DNA of 64,000 bases from Parablautia intestinalis (GCA_003612395.1 RAYQ01000009.1:1-64000), one strand, 5' to 3'; shown: positions 43,499 to 53,091, counted from the stretch's first letter. Translations and numbers: made by a program. The notes: generated by a model from the letters alone, not told the origin.

Positions 43499-44539
43499 TT
43501 AATTTTTTTTCAGGAAACATCTGGAGCAGGATTCTCTCTCCTCGAGCAGCACCGGCATTTCCTCCCATTCCGGACATTCTTTTCCGTCCATCATTCCCAT
43601 AATCATATCGATAATTCGTCTGCCTGCCAGACGGTAATCGTTTCCCACAGAAGTCAGCTCCGGCTCCATCATCTCCGCAATATATGTATTGTCAAAGCTT
43701 GCCACCGATATATCCCTGCCAATTTCCAGCCCTTTTTCCTTTATAGCGTGCACCACTCCCACCGCCACCAGGTCGTTAATCGCAATTACTGCCGTGGGAA
43801 GGGGATCCTTTTGAAAAATTTCGCGCATGACCAAATAGCCCCCCTGCTCATTGTAGGTACCGCTGTCCGCTATATAATAATTGCCGTATCCGATTCCCTG
43901 CCGCTCCATCATCTCCCGGTAGCATCTTCTTTTTTCATAGGTTGAGCGGACATTTTCGTTTCCTCCCGCCAGCGCAATCCGCTTATGTCCCAGTTCAAAA
44001 AGATATTCCAGCAATTTTTTCATACAGTGTTCGTTGTCCACCTGCACGCACCCGCTCCGGGTTCCTTCTACCGGTGCGGAGGTAACAACCGGAATTCTCT
44101 GTGAAATCTCTCCTATTTTTTTCACAATATCTGCATTACCATCCATCCTGTCCACACTTCCGCCAATATGGACAATCGCGCACACCCTCCGGGCCAGCAG
44201 CATATCGTAGCAGCGCCTCTCTAAGCTTTCCGAATCCAGAAAGTTATAAAGCAGGAGAGAAAACCCCTTTTCGTTTGCATACATTTCGCATTCCACAAAA
44301 ATATTGGCGTAAAAGGGGTTCCGCACATCCGATACCAGCACCCCTATCACATTACTGCGGGCAGTACTTAAATTCTTAGCCACAATGTTTGGCTGATAAT
44401 CCAGCTCTCTGACTGCCTCTTCCACTTTCTTGCGGGTATCCTCCCGTACGTTTCCCGTTCCATTAAGCGCCCTGGACACAGTGGCCGTTGAAACCCCGGC
44501 TTTTCTCGCAATATCTATAATCGTTATTTCCTGTTTCAT
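43499..44539 (-). CDS. LacI-family transcriptional regulator (first copy)
   Basis: A 346-residue repressor. The N-terminal helix-turn-helix is TIIDIARKAGVSTATVSRAL with the hinge VREDTRKKVEEAVRELDYQPN, followed by a periplasmic-binding-protein-like sensor domain (NVIGVLVSDVRNPFYANI; FDNTYIAEMMEPELTSV). I start it at MKQEITI after a GGGGA site, because the frame upstream is poorly conserved. The operon promoter with a LacI-type operator lies immediately after its stop, so this is a likely controller. It is a paralogue of the gene upstream; both end in a similar FDNTYI segment. Confidence 0.92.
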   Translation of the reverse strand: MKQEITIIDIARKAGVSTATVSRALNGTGNVREDTRKKVEEAVRELDYQPNIVAKNLSTARSNVIGVLVSDVRNPFYANIFVECEMYANEKGFSLLLYNFLDSESLERRCYDMLLARRVCAIVHIGGSVDRMDGNADIVKKIGEISQRIPVVTSAPVEGTRSGCVQVDNEHCMKKLLEYLFELGHKRIALAGGNENVRSTYEKRRCYREMMERQGIGYGNYYIADSGTYNEQGGYLVMREIFQKDPLPTAVIAINDLVAVGVVHAIKEKGLEIGRDISVASFDNTYIAEMMEPELTSVGNDYRLAGRRIIDMIMGMMDGKECPEWEEMPVLLEERESCSRCFLKKN

Positions 44540-44602
44540 GATTAATTCCCCATTCCTTCCGGCCGCCCTTAAATTCGGGCGTAAGCACAAACAATACACA
44601 TA

Positions 44603-45676
44603 TCATTTCAGAAGAATGTTCATCTCTTTTTCCCTTATCCGTTCTTCCCGGTCAATGGCGGAATCCCGGATGACAAACACAGACTCCACATAGGAAAGCT
44701 TTTCCGGTTTTCTCTCCCCTGCGGCGTCTAACGCCGTATAAATCAGCTTCTGGGCAAATTTAGCATAATTACATCCAACTGTTGTAAGGGCAGGCTTTGT
44801 GGTTTCCGAAATATAGGTATTGTCAAAGCAGACCATGGACATATCCTCCGGAATCCCAAGCCCTTTCTCCCGAACCGCTTTCATTGCCCCTACGGCCGTC
44901 ATTTCGTTTATCATTATGATTGCGCTGGGTATTCTTTTCCCTTCCAAAAGCTTTTTTACACTATAATAACCGCTCTCCTTATCGTACTCCCCTTCTATCA
45001 CATATTCCTCCCGGAAAGGAAGCCCGCGCTTTAACATCGTTTCCCGGTACTGTTCTCTCTTTTCATAAGTGGAACGGATTTCTTTCTTCCCGCCTACAAA
45101 AGCAATCTCCCTGTGTCCTAAGCCGATCAGATATTCCAGCAAAGTCCTCATTGCCCTGGCCTCGTCCGTTCTCACACTGTAGCAGTTATCGCAAAAAGCG
45201 TAACCTGCCGATATAATCGGTATCCGGGCCGAGACATCTTTTATACATTGAAAATAGGCTTCACTCACCTGCTTACGGTCTGAGCTTCCGCCTATCTGAA
45301 TCACCGCGTCCACCTTCTGATTTGCCAGCCGCCTGAAATGTTCTATCTCCATCTCCTGTACTTCCAGGCTGTCGCAGGAAAAAATTGTATACCCGTTTAA
45401 ATTGGCAATCTTTTCACACTCTATCAGCAGATGGGAAAAAAAAGGATTCCTCAGATCCGATGCTATTACTCCCAGTGTCTTTGTACAGGTCTTCCTCAGC
45501 CCCGTTGCCACCGCGTCCGGCACATAATTGTACTTCTTTAAAAGCGCTTCTATCTCCTCCCGCTTTTTCGCGCTGACATTTTCATATCCGTTATAAACCC
45601 GTGATACTGTGGAGGCGGAAACCCCTGTTTCCCTTGCAATATCATATATGGTAATCTTCCCATTTTCCCCCATCAT
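44603..45676 (-). CDS. LacI-family transcriptional regulator (second copy)
   Basis: A 357-residue repressor. HTH ITIYDIARETGVSASTVSRV and hinge SAKKREEIEALLKKYNYVPD are followed by the sensor domain (LGVIASDLRNPFFSHLL; CFDNTYISETTKPALTTVG). GGAG precedes tandem ATGs. The strong resemblance to the next gene points to duplication. The two may recognise the same two operators with different ligands, or one may be the sensor for a related glycan. The 63-bp gap between them contains GGGCGTAAGCACAAA, a sequence also present in the family C element at 9553. Confidence 0.92.
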   Translation of the reverse strand: MMGENGKITIYDIARETGVSASTVSRVYNGYENVSAKKREEIEALLKKYNYVPDAVATGLRKTCTKTLGVIASDLRNPFFSHLLIECEKIANLNGYTIFSCDSLEVQEMEIEHFRRLANQKVDAVIQIGGSSDRKQVSEAYFQCIKDVSARIPIISAGYAFCDNCYSVRTDEARAMRTLLEYLIGLGHREIAFVGGKKEIRSTYEKREQYRETMLKRGLPFREEYVIEGEYDKESGYYSVKKLLEGKRIPSAIIMINEMTAVGAMKAVREKGLGIPEDMSMVCFDNTYISETTKPALTTVGCNYAKFAQKLIYTALDAAGERKPEKLSYVESVFVIRDSAIDREERIREKEMNILLK

Positions 45677-45734
45677 CAGTTCTCCTCTCCCCCGGTTTCA
45701 GCACAATCCCTCAATTGCCATGAGAACAAAAATT

Positions 45735-46136
45735 TTACCTGTAATATTTTTCAACGTTCCCTTTTAATTTCTCAAACAATGGATAGTATACCCCGATAAT
45801 ATTTTGAAACTGTTCTCCCGCAAGGGTTCCGTCATAATCATGGGCCAGCTGATTTCTTACCCTAAGCATTTTCATCCACCTGTCGTCATCTATTATTCCG
45901 TTAGCAAACGCCTGCTGCAGCGTCTCCCGCGGCGACCCAAGTGCGAAGTCAAGAATTTCAAGCTCTTTTACCAGGATATCTTTCATGACTTTCCATGCAA
46001 TATCAAAGGTAAGATTAAAATTTAAGACAGTCCCTTCCAGTACAAAGTCAGCCCTGACATCGGCATTCAGACTCTTTCCCAGATTTTTCAGGCTCTTACA
46101 AAATGTACGATATCGATTAATAGATTTGTTTTCCAT
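45735..46136 (-). CDS. HEPN-type toxin candidate, HI0074/HepT-like
   Basis: A 133-residue helical protein of the nucleotidyltransferase substrate-binding (HI0074) group. The HEPN ribonuclease-like motif R-x4-H is present as RNQLAHDY (Arg94, His99). The N-terminal NRYRTFCKSLKNLGKSL and FVLEGTVLNFNLTFDIAWKV segments are typical. In HEPN/MNT pairs the HEPN protein is a toxin or RNase and the MNT partner neutralises it by adenylylation or binding. Its start lies inside the MNT gene (20-bp overlap), so the two are translationally coupled. Toxin activity is inferred from the family and arrangement. Confidence 0.82.
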   Translation of the reverse strand: MENKSINRYRTFCKSLKNLGKSLNADVRADFVLEGTVLNFNLTFDIAWKVMKDILVKELEILDFALGSPRETLQQAFANGIIDDDRWMKMLRVRNQLAHDYDGTLAGEQFQNIIGVYYPLFEKLKGNVEKYYR

Positions 46137-46443
46137 ATTTTCTTATATCCTCTAATAAAAATTCATTGTTGATGCCCTCATATTCAAAAATATCAATCCT
46201 GCGAAGCGTATCTATCTCCGTAAGTTTCTCCTCTAACCGCAGAATATCATCACATCCATAGACCACAAAATCAATATCGCTTGTGGCTGACGCCGTGCCG
46301 GTGGCAAAGGAGCCAAACAAATCCAGACGTCTCACACCATTTGCTTTACATATTTTGGTGACTTTATCAATCACCTCTGCTATTGGCATAATATGTGCAT
46401 TTTCTTTTGCAACCTTTTTCTGAACGACTGATTTTTCAGGCAT
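46117..46443 (-). CDS. MNT-type minimal nucleotidyltransferase, antitoxin candidate
   Basis: A 108-residue protein with the minimal nucleotidyltransferase motif FGSFATGTASATSDIDFVVY (GS and DxD) and a third carboxylate in RRIDIFEY. I start it at MPEKSVVQ after GAGGTG; a GTG three codons upstream overlaps that site. It is upstream of and overlaps the HEPN gene by 20 bp, the standard order for MNT-HEPN modules. It probably neutralises the HEPN partner. Unlike many such genes it carries no extra domain. The pair lies between the LacI regulators and a dense repeat region. Confidence 0.85.
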   Translation of the reverse strand: MPEKSVVQKKVAKENAHIMPIAEVIDKVTKICKANGVRRLDLFGSFATGTASATSDIDFVVYGCDDILRLEEKLTEIDTLRRIDIFEYEGINNEFLLEDIRKYGKQIY

Positions 46444-46476
46444 ATCTCTCACCTCGTCTTTCCGTGAGTACTTTTA

Positions 46477-46514
46477 TTACTACAGGCCGGCTTGCGAAGC
46501 GTGACAGCGTTTGT
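46477..46514 (-). repeat. Family A hairpin repeat, inverted and degenerate
   Basis: On the minus strand it has AACAAACGCTGTCACGCTTC and the CGCTTCGC core. The distal end is changed (CTGTAGTAA in place of CTTATTGTAA). Confidence 0.6.
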
Positions 46515-46630
46515 TTAGCAGCTCTTTCTTCCCGGCATTTTTATTATATCGTCACGGCAAAATTATTACAACATTTTTGCCCATTCTCTTTTCTACTCTT
46601 TTCAAATCCCGTCCTGAACGCTTGCAACTA

Positions 46631-46812
46631 TCAAGCGCTGTCACTCTGCGCGAGCCAGCTTATTGAGTCAACACCCCCGCCGCAAGCAACGGGGCATCAA
46701 GCTTGCAGTGCTGCAAAGCAGCGGGGTATGCAACCCTCGCGGCATTCGCCAAATGTCTATGAGATGCTTTGCATCTCTATGAGCAGCCGCCTGGCTCATT
46801 GCTCGCGGGAAT
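46631..46812 (+). repeat. Adjoining family A and family B hairpin elements
   Basis: 46631-46665 is a degenerate family A unit (GCGCTGTCAC...GCCAGCTTATTG). 46662-46812 is a family B element with CCCCCGCCGCAAG at one end and GGCTCATTGCTCGCGG at the other. Its central stem has been replaced by GAGATGC-TTT-GCATCTC while the flanking GCCAAATG and CCTGGC remain. With the copy at 46477-46514 this fills the ~480-bp gap upstream of the MNT gene, apart from ~115 bp of unremarkable AT-rich sequence. Confidence 0.7.
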
Positions 46813-46816
46813 CAAG

Positions 46817-46852
46817 AAAACCCTGTAGCTGCCAAAACAACTACAAGGTTTT
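46817..46852 (-). terminator. Terminator of gltBD
   Basis: A 12-bp stem with one mismatch (AAAACCCTGTAG at 46817-46828 with CTACAAGGTTTT at 46841-46852) ends in TTTT on the minus strand. It lies 70 bp after the gltD stop. Confidence 0.65.
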
Positions 46853-46921
46853 ATCTTTCCTCATGAAAAAATATTTTGCGCCTTCTGGGAAACCGAAGTG
46901 CGTCAGAATAGCTTCTTACAC

Positions 46922-48412
46922 TCACTGTACCATAAGATTAGTATACCCCATCAGGCTCTCGTCCACGGCCCTGGCGGCCTCCCGGCCCTCCCGGATAGCC
47001 CAGACCACCAGGGACTGGCCTCTGTGCATATCACCTGCGGTAAAGACATTCTTAACGGAGGTCTCATACCTGCCTGGCGCCGTACTTACATTGGTGCGTT
47101 TATTCAGTTCCACTTTAAAAGCGTCCGCTACATATTTCTGGCTTCCCAAAAATCCTGCCGCAATCAGCACAATCTCCGCCGGAAGGGTCTGTTCCGATCC
47201 TGCCGCCTCCTTCATGCTCATACGTCCTGTATCATCCTTTTCCCAGGAGAGCTTAACTATTTTAACTGCCTTTAAGTTTCCGCTTTTGTCCTTCACAAAT
47301 TCTTTCACCGTTGACTCGTAAATCCTGGGATCGCGGCCAAATACCGCAATTGCCTCCTCCTGGCCGTAGTCTGTCTTTAAGACCTTAGGCCACTGGGGCC
47401 AGGGATTATCCTCAGCCCGCCCCTGCGGCGCTTTGGGCATCATTTCAATCTGGGTGACGGATTTGCAGCCGTGACGGATGCTTGTTCCCACGCAGTCATT
47501 TCCGGTATCGCCGCCGCCTATAATCACCACATTTTTCCCCTTTGTGTTTATGAATTTCCCATCCTCAAGGTTAGAATCCAGCAGGCTTTTGGTGTTTGCT
47601 TTCAGGAAATCCACTGCAAAATAAATCCCCTTTGCATCCCTTCCCGGAGCATTTATATCCCGGGGATTGGAGGCACCGCAGGCAAGCACAACCCTGTCGA
47701 AATCCTTCAGCAGCTTTTCGGCCTTTACATCCTTTCCCACATCGGTGCCTGTTACAAAGGTAACACCTTCCGCCTCCATCACCTTCACCTTCCGTTCCAC
47801 AATATGTTTTTCAAGTTTCATATTGGGAATGCCGTACATCAAAAGCCCGCCGATCCGATCCGAGCGTTCAAACACCGTAACGCTGTGTCCTCTTTTGTTC
47901 AGCTGATCCGCCACCGCAAGGCCCGAGGGGCCGCTGCCTACTACCGCCACGCTTTTACCGGTTCTCACCTTGGGCGGCTGCGCAGCCGCATAGCCTTCCA
48001 GATAGGCATTTTCAATAATGGCATACTCATTTTCTTTGGTGGCAACCGGATCCCCAATAAGGCCGCAGGTGCAGGCTGCCTCGCACAAAGCCGGACACAC
48101 CCGGGAAGTAAATTCAGGGAAACTGTTGGTTTTCTTAAGGCGGTTATATGCCTGTTTCCAGTTGCCCATATATACAAGGTCGTTCCACTCGGGCACCAGA
48201 TTGTGCAGAGGGCATCCGCTGGCCATACCTCCAAGATTCATTCCTGACTGGCAGAAGGGAACCCCGCACTCCATACACCGTGCTCCCTGAAACTGCTGCC
48301 TTTCTTTGGAAAGATGTTCATGAAATTCGTTAAAATTTTTAATTCTCTCCTTAGGCGATATGTCCTTTGATACTTCTCTTTTATATTCCATAAATCCTGT
48401 TGGCTTTCCCAT
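46922..48412 (-). CDS. gltD: Glutamate synthase, small (beta) subunit
   Basis: A 496-residue flavoprotein that passes electrons from NAD(P)H via FAD and Fe-S clusters to GltB. N-terminal Fe-S cysteines are CMECGVPFCQSG and CPALCEAACTCGL. The FAD fold begins VAVVGSGPSGLAVADQLNKR, and the NAD(P) fold is VVIIGGGDTGNDCVG. The C-terminal FAD motif is VFTAGDMHRGQSLVVWAI. I start it at MGKPTGFMEY after GGGGTGAGAG; the longer frame start at 48451 overlaps gltB. The stop of gltB is 4 bp upstream, so the subunits are coupled. The length is normal. Confidence 0.95.
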   Translation of the reverse strand: MGKPTGFMEYKREVSKDISPKERIKNFNEFHEHLSKERQQFQGARCMECGVPFCQSGMNLGGMASGCPLHNLVPEWNDLVYMGNWKQAYNRLKKTNSFPEFTSRVCPALCEAACTCGLIGDPVATKENEYAIIENAYLEGYAAAQPPKVRTGKSVAVVGSGPSGLAVADQLNKRGHSVTVFERSDRIGGLLMYGIPNMKLEKHIVERKVKVMEAEGVTFVTGTDVGKDVKAEKLLKDFDRVVLACGASNPRDINAPGRDAKGIYFAVDFLKANTKSLLDSNLEDGKFINTKGKNVVIIGGGDTGNDCVGTSIRHGCKSVTQIEMMPKAPQGRAEDNPWPQWPKVLKTDYGQEEAIAVFGRDPRIYESTVKEFVKDKSGNLKAVKIVKLSWEKDDTGRMSMKEAAGSEQTLPAEIVLIAAGFLGSQKYVADAFKVELNKRTNVSTAPGRYETSVKNVFTAGDMHRGQSLVVWAIREGREAARAVDESLMGYTNLMVQ

Positions 48413-48416
48413 ACTC

Positions 48417-51400
48417 TCACCCCATTCCCTTTGCCGCATAAAAAGCTTCAATCTGTGCCTGCTCCGCGCTCAGTCCCTTTTCTTCCATCTGCACAATAGC
48501 CGTGAGCATCTTCTCATAGTCATGGGGAATAATCTTCTTAAACTTAGGCAGATAATCCTTAAAATTATCTAACACCTCTTTCCCCTTCCGTGAATTGGTC
48601 ATGGCTACATGCTCCCTGAGCATTTCCTTCAGCTCAATGACATCGTACTTGGAGGTCACTTCATAGGAAGAAACCATCTCTTTGTTCAGACGGATATAAA
48701 GATCATTATCCTCATCCAGCACGTAAGCAATTCCGCCGCTCATGCCTGCCGCAAAATTTTTGCCGGTTCTGCCAAGCACCACTACACGCCCGCCTGTCAT
48801 ATACTCGCAGCCGTGATCGCCTACGCCCTCCACAACCGCAATAGCCCCTGAATTGCGCACGCTAAAGCGCTCGCCTGCTACACCTCTTATAAAGGCTTTG
48901 CCGCTGGTAGCTCCATACAAGGCAACATTTCCTATGATAATATTGTTTTCTGCCTGAAAACGGCTTCCTTCCGGCGGATAGACCACCAGCTTACCGCCGG
49001 ACAGACCTTTTCCAAAGTAATCGTTGCTGTCCCCCACAAGCTCCAGGGTAAGCCCCTTTGGAACAAAAGCGCCGAAGCTCTGTCCCCCTGCTCCCCTGCA
49101 CAGCACATGGTAAGTATCCTCCGCCAGCTCATCTCCCAGCGTTTTCGTGATTTCCGATCCTAAAATTGTGCCGAAAGCCCTGTCCGTGTTTTTCACATCC
49201 ACTTCTATGCTGCATTTACTGCCCCCGCTCATGGCCCTGCGAAGCTGCTTTAAAAGCACCTTTTCGTCCATGGTATTTTCCAGCTTAAAATCATAAACCT
49301 GCTTCGGGTCAAAGGTTACCTTCTCCTTACCTCCTGCATAGGGATTTGCAAGAATGAGGCTTAAGTCAATCTGTTTCTGACTCTCGCTTAAACCGTCCTT
49401 TACCTTTAGCAGCTCCGTATGCCCCACCAACTCATCCACCGTGCGCACACCGAGCCTTGCCATATACTCCCGGAGCTCCTGCGCGATAAACCGCATGAAA
49501 TTCATCACATATTCCGGTTTTCCTTTAAAATTTTTGCGCAGCCCGGGGTTTTGCGTTGCTACCCCCACAGGACAGGTATCCAGGTTGCAGACGCGCATCA
49601 TCACACAGCCCATGGTCACAAGGGGCGCCGTGGCAAAGCCAAACTCCTCCGCTCCTAAGATAGCTGCAATGGCAACGTCACGGCCGCTCATCAGCTTACC
49701 GTCTGTCTCAATCCGCACCTTACCACGAAGGCCGTTCATAATCAGGGTCTGATGCGTTTCCGCTAATCCCAGCTCCCAGGGGAGTCCTGCATTGTGGATG
49801 GAATTTCTGGGAGCCGCCCCGGTGCCTCCGTCATAACCGGACACCAAAATCACCTGTGCTCCTGCCTTGGCAACCCCCGCCGCCACAGTACCTACACCTG
49901 CCTCGGAAACCAGCTTGACGCTGATTCTTGCCTCCTTATTTGCATTTTTCAAATCATAAATCAGCTCCGCCAAATCCTCGATAGAATAAATATCATGGTG
50001 AGGAGGAGGGGAAATAAGTCCCACACCCGGCGTAGAATGTCTGGTCTTTGCAATCCAGGGGTAAACCTTTCCTCCCGGGAGATGTCCTCCTTCGCCGGGT
50101 TTTGCTCCCTGCGCCATTTTTATCTGAATTTCATTTGCGCTTACCAGATACCTGCTGGTGACTCCAAACCGCCCGGAGGCCACCTGCTTGATAGCGGAGC
50201 ATCTGTTTAACCCGTCCGCTCCCACGGAAAGCCTCTCTAAATCCTCGCCGCCTTCCCCCGAATTGGAACGGGCGTGAAGGCAGTTCATGGCAATGGCCAT
50301 GGTCTCGTGAGCTTCCCTGGAAATGGAACCGTAGGACATGGCGCCTGTTTTAAATCTGGTGACGATGGACTCCACGCTCTCCACCTCCTCAAGGGAAACG
50401 CCCTTTTCCGGGTAGTCAAAGTCCATAAGTCCCCGCAGGTTTTTAACGGAATTCTCGTCATTTACCAAGGCAGTGTACTGCTTAAACATCTCATAATCCC
50501 CGCGCTTTGTGGACTCCTGTAACAGATGAATGGTGGCCGGATTGTAGAGATGTTCATCCGCTCCGCTCCTCATTTTGTGATGGCCTAAGCTGTCTAAGGT
50601 CAAATCGTTTGCAAGTCCTAACGGGTCAAAAGCCCGTGAGTGCAGGGCGTCTACCTGCTTTTCAATATCCTTTATGGTGATACCGCCCACGCGGCAGACC
50701 GTGTGAGGGAAATATTTGTCAATTACCTCTTTGTCAATACCAATGGCCTCAAAAATCTGGGATCCCTCATAGGACTGAATGGTGCTGATTCCCATTTTGG
50801 AGGCAATCTTTACAATGCCATGGAGAACCGCATTGTTGTAATCCTCCACAGCCGCATAGTAATCTTTATCCAGCATATGATTGTCAATTAACTCTCTGAT
50901 AGATTCCAGAGCCAGGTAAGGATTGATGGCGCAGGCTCCATAGCCAAGCAAAGTGGCAAAATGATGCACCTCTCTTGGCTCCCCTGACTCTAAGATAAGG
51001 GCTATGCTGGTCTTTTTCTTGGTCACTACCAGATGCCGGTTCAGAGCGGAAACTGCAAGCAGAGAGGGGATTGCCACGTGATTTTCATCCACCCCTCTGT
51101 CGGATAGGATGATAATGTTGGCCCCATCCCGGTATGCCCTGTCCACCTCCACAAAAAGTCTGTCAATGGCCCGCTCTAAGCTGGTATTTTTGTAATAGGT
51201 AATGGGAATTACCTCCACCTTAAAGCCATCCTTTTTCATGCTTTTTATTTTCATAATGTCCGTATTAGTCAAAATAGGATTGTTCACACGGAGCATGTTG
51301 CAGTTCCTTGGCAACTCCTCCAAAATATTCCCATCTGTTCCCACATAAACAGTGGTGGAGGTTACCACTTCCTCCCTGATAGCGTCAATAGGCGGATTGG

Positions 51401-52967
51401 TCACCTGGGCAAAGAGCTGCTTAAAGTAATGGAACAGCGGATGGTATGTCTTGCTAAGAACAGGCAGAGGCGTATCAACTCCCATAGCCGCAATGGCTTC
51501 GCTGCCGTTTTGGGCCATGGGGAGGATACTGTTTTTCAGTTCCTCGTAGGCATATCCGAAGGCTTTTTGCATACGCTGTCTCTCTTCTTCCGTAAACTGC
51601 GGCACACGCTCATTGGGGATTTTTAAATCATGCAAGTGAACCAGATTGCTGTCAAGCCACTCCCCGTAGGGCTGCCCGGATGCGTAGGTCTCCTTTAACT
51701 CATCATCATCAATCACCTTTCCCCTTACCGTATCTACCAGCAGCATCTTGCCCGGACGCAGTCTTTCTTTTACAAGAATTTTGTCCGGAGCAATGTCCAA
51801 AACACCTACCTCTGAGGAAAGAATTAGCTGATCATTATCCGTAATCATATACCGGGAAGGACGCAGACCGTTCCGGTCAAGCACTGCCCCCATCACATCC
51901 CCATCGCAAAACAGAATGGAAGCAGGGCCATCCCAAGGCTCCATCATAGTCGCATAATACTGGTAAAAGTCTTTTTTATGCTGTGACATAGTTTTATTGT
52001 TAGCCCATGGCTCCGGAATGGTTATCATCACTGCAAGAGGCAGATCCATACCGCTCATCACCAGAAATTCCAGGGTATTGTCCAGCATGGCCGAATCCGA
52101 GCCGGAGGCATTTACCACCGGAAGCACCTTATGAAGCAGTCCGTGCAAATGCTCCGATTCCATATTTTCTTCCCTGGCAAGCATCTTATCCACATTTCCT
52201 CTGATGGTGTTAATTTCACCGTTATGTACGATAAAGCGGTTGGGATGCGCCCGCTCCCAGCTTGGATTCGTGTTAGTGGAAAAGCGGGAATGCACCATTG
52301 CAATGGCGGATTCATAATCTTTATCCTGTAAATCTGCAAAGAAGGTGCGCAGCTGTCCCACCAAAAACATACCTTTATATACAATTGTCCTGCTGGATAA
52401 AGATACCACATAGGTGTTGTCCGAGGACTGCTCAAACACACGTCTTACCACATATAAAAGGCGGTCGAAAGAAACTCCCTTTTCCACCTGGGGCGGCTTC
52501 TTCACGAAAGCCTGCATAATATGAGGCATACACTCAACCGCTTTATGCCCTAATACGGAAGGGTTTGTGGGCACCTCACGCCATCCCAAAAAGGTAAGTC
52601 CTTCTTTCTCCACAATAATTTCAAACATTTTTCTTGCCTGATTTTTTTGCAGCTCATCCTGGGGGAAGAAAAACATTCCAACGCCGTATTCCCGCTCTTC
52701 GCCGATTGCAATGCCCAGGGGCATAGTTACCTTTTTGAAAAATTTATGAGGGATCTGTGTCAGAATTCCAACACCGTCACCGGTTTTTCCTTCTGCGTCC
52801 TTACCTGCGCGGTGCTCCAGATTCTCCACAATCTTAAGAGCATTTTCCACCGTTTCCCTGCTTTTTACACCCTTAATATTAACACAGGCACCGATTCCGC
52901 AATTGTCATGCTCAAATTCCGGCCGGTATAAAGGAGCATCCGGCCTGGTTCTTTTTACATCAAACAT
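48417..52967 (-). CDS. gltB: Glutamate synthase, large (alpha) subunit
   Basis: A 1516-residue enzyme making two glutamates from glutamine and 2-oxoglutarate. A short propeptide ends before Cys23 in EHDNCGIGACV, the nucleophile of the N-terminal amidotransferase. A central domain is followed by the FMN/3Fe-4S synthase domain with GEGGHLPGGKVYPWIAKTRH and CVMMRVCNLDTCPVGVATQ cysteines. The C-terminal GXGXG beta-helix (GATSGKAFIRGVAGERF) ends the chain. The start is one of two adjacent ATGs; AGGAGG lies seven bases before the second. The leader contains a probable intrinsic terminator, so regulation by attenuation is possible. Confidence 0.96.
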   Translation of the reverse strand: MFDVKRTRPDAPLYRPEFEHDNCGIGACVNIKGVKSRETVENALKIVENLEHRAGKDAEGKTGDGVGILTQIPHKFFKKVTMPLGIAIGEEREYGVGMFFFPQDELQKNQARKMFEIIVEKEGLTFLGWREVPTNPSVLGHKAVECMPHIMQAFVKKPPQVEKGVSFDRLLYVVRRVFEQSSDNTYVVSLSSRTIVYKGMFLVGQLRTFFADLQDKDYESAIAMVHSRFSTNTNPSWERAHPNRFIVHNGEINTIRGNVDKMLAREENMESEHLHGLLHKVLPVVNASGSDSAMLDNTLEFLVMSGMDLPLAVMITIPEPWANNKTMSQHKKDFYQYYATMMEPWDGPASILFCDGDVMGAVLDRNGLRPSRYMITDNDQLILSSEVGVLDIAPDKILVKERLRPGKMLLVDTVRGKVIDDDELKETYASGQPYGEWLDSNLVHLHDLKIPNERVPQFTEEERQRMQKAFGYAYEELKNSILPMAQNGSEAIAAMGVDTPLPVLSKTYHPLFHYFKQLFAQVTNPPIDAIREEVVTSTTVYVGTDGNILEELPRNCNMLRVNNPILTNTDIMKIKSMKKDGFKVEVIPITYYKNTSLERAIDRLFVEVDRAYRDGANIIILSDRGVDENHVAIPSLLAVSALNRHLVVTKKKTSIALILESGEPREVHHFATLLGYGACAINPYLALESIRELIDNHMLDKDYYAAVEDYNNAVLHGIVKIASKMGISTIQSYEGSQIFEAIGIDKEVIDKYFPHTVCRVGGITIKDIEKQVDALHSRAFDPLGLANDLTLDSLGHHKMRSGADEHLYNPATIHLLQESTKRGDYEMFKQYTALVNDENSVKNLRGLMDFDYPEKGVSLEEVESVESIVTRFKTGAMSYGSISREAHETMAIAMNCLHARSNSGEGGEDLERLSVGADGLNRCSAIKQVASGRFGVTSRYLVSANEIQIKMAQGAKPGEGGHLPGGKVYPWIAKTRHSTPGVGLISPPPHHDIYSIEDLAELIYDLKNANKEARISVKLVSEAGVGTVAAGVAKAGAQVILVSGYDGGTGAAPRNSIHNAGLPWELGLAETHQTLIMNGLRGKVRIETDGKLMSGRDVAIAAILGAEEFGFATAPLVTMGCVMMRVCNLDTCPVGVATQNPGLRKNFKGKPEYVMNFMRFIAQELREYMARLGVRTVDELVGHTELLKVKDGLSESQKQIDLSLILANPYAGGKEKVTFDPKQVYDFKLENTMDEKVLLKQLRRAMSGGSKCSIEVDVKNTDRAFGTILGSEITKTLGDELAEDTYHVLCRGAGGQSFGAFVPKGLTLELVGDSNDYFGKGLSGGKLVVYPPEGSRFQAENNIIIGNVALYGATSGKAFIRGVAGERFSVRNSGAIAVVEGVGDHGCEYMTGGRVVVLGRTGKNFAAGMSGGIAYVLDEDNDLYIRLNKEMVSSYEVTSKYDVIELKEMLREHVAMTNSRKGKEVLDNFKDYLPKFKKIIPHDYEKMLTAIVQMEEKGLSAEQAQIEAFYAAKGMG

Positions 52968-52982
52968 CATTACACCTCCTGT

Positions 52983-53037
52983 ATACAATAGGCAAAGCCT
53001 ATTGTCATATACCGCAAGCTTTGCGGGGCAGCTTATT
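52983..53037. repeat. Hairpin modules in the gltB leader
   Basis: There are two hairpins, ACAATAGGC-AAA-GCCTATTGT and CCGCAAGCTTTGCGG, followed by GCAGCTTATTGTAA, which is the end of a family A unit. They are 15-70 bp upstream of the gltB start. CCGCAGG...CTGCGG at 55848-55873 is similar. Confidence 0.6.
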
Positions 53038-53039
53038 GT

Positions 53040-53081
53040 AAAAAAAATCGCAATAAGGCTCTTTTTCGCCCCATTGCGATT
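53040..53081 (-). terminator. Intrinsic terminator in the gltB leader
   Basis: A 14-bp stem (53046-53059 with 53068-53081, two wobble pairs) with an 8-base loop ends in a run of T on the minus strand. It lies between the -10 element at 53092 and the gltB start. It could stop readthrough from the CPBP gene or act as a gltB attenuator. Confidence 0.75.
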
Positions 53082-53091
53082 CACGAATTTT

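Noticed and set aside
46395-47321. 308-codon plus-strand frame spanning MNT, repeats and gltD end
   Set aside because: It crosses two genes and repeat elements and has no coherent protein features.
47471-48247. 258-codon plus-strand frame opposite gltD
   Set aside because: It is a shadow of a strongly conserved gene.
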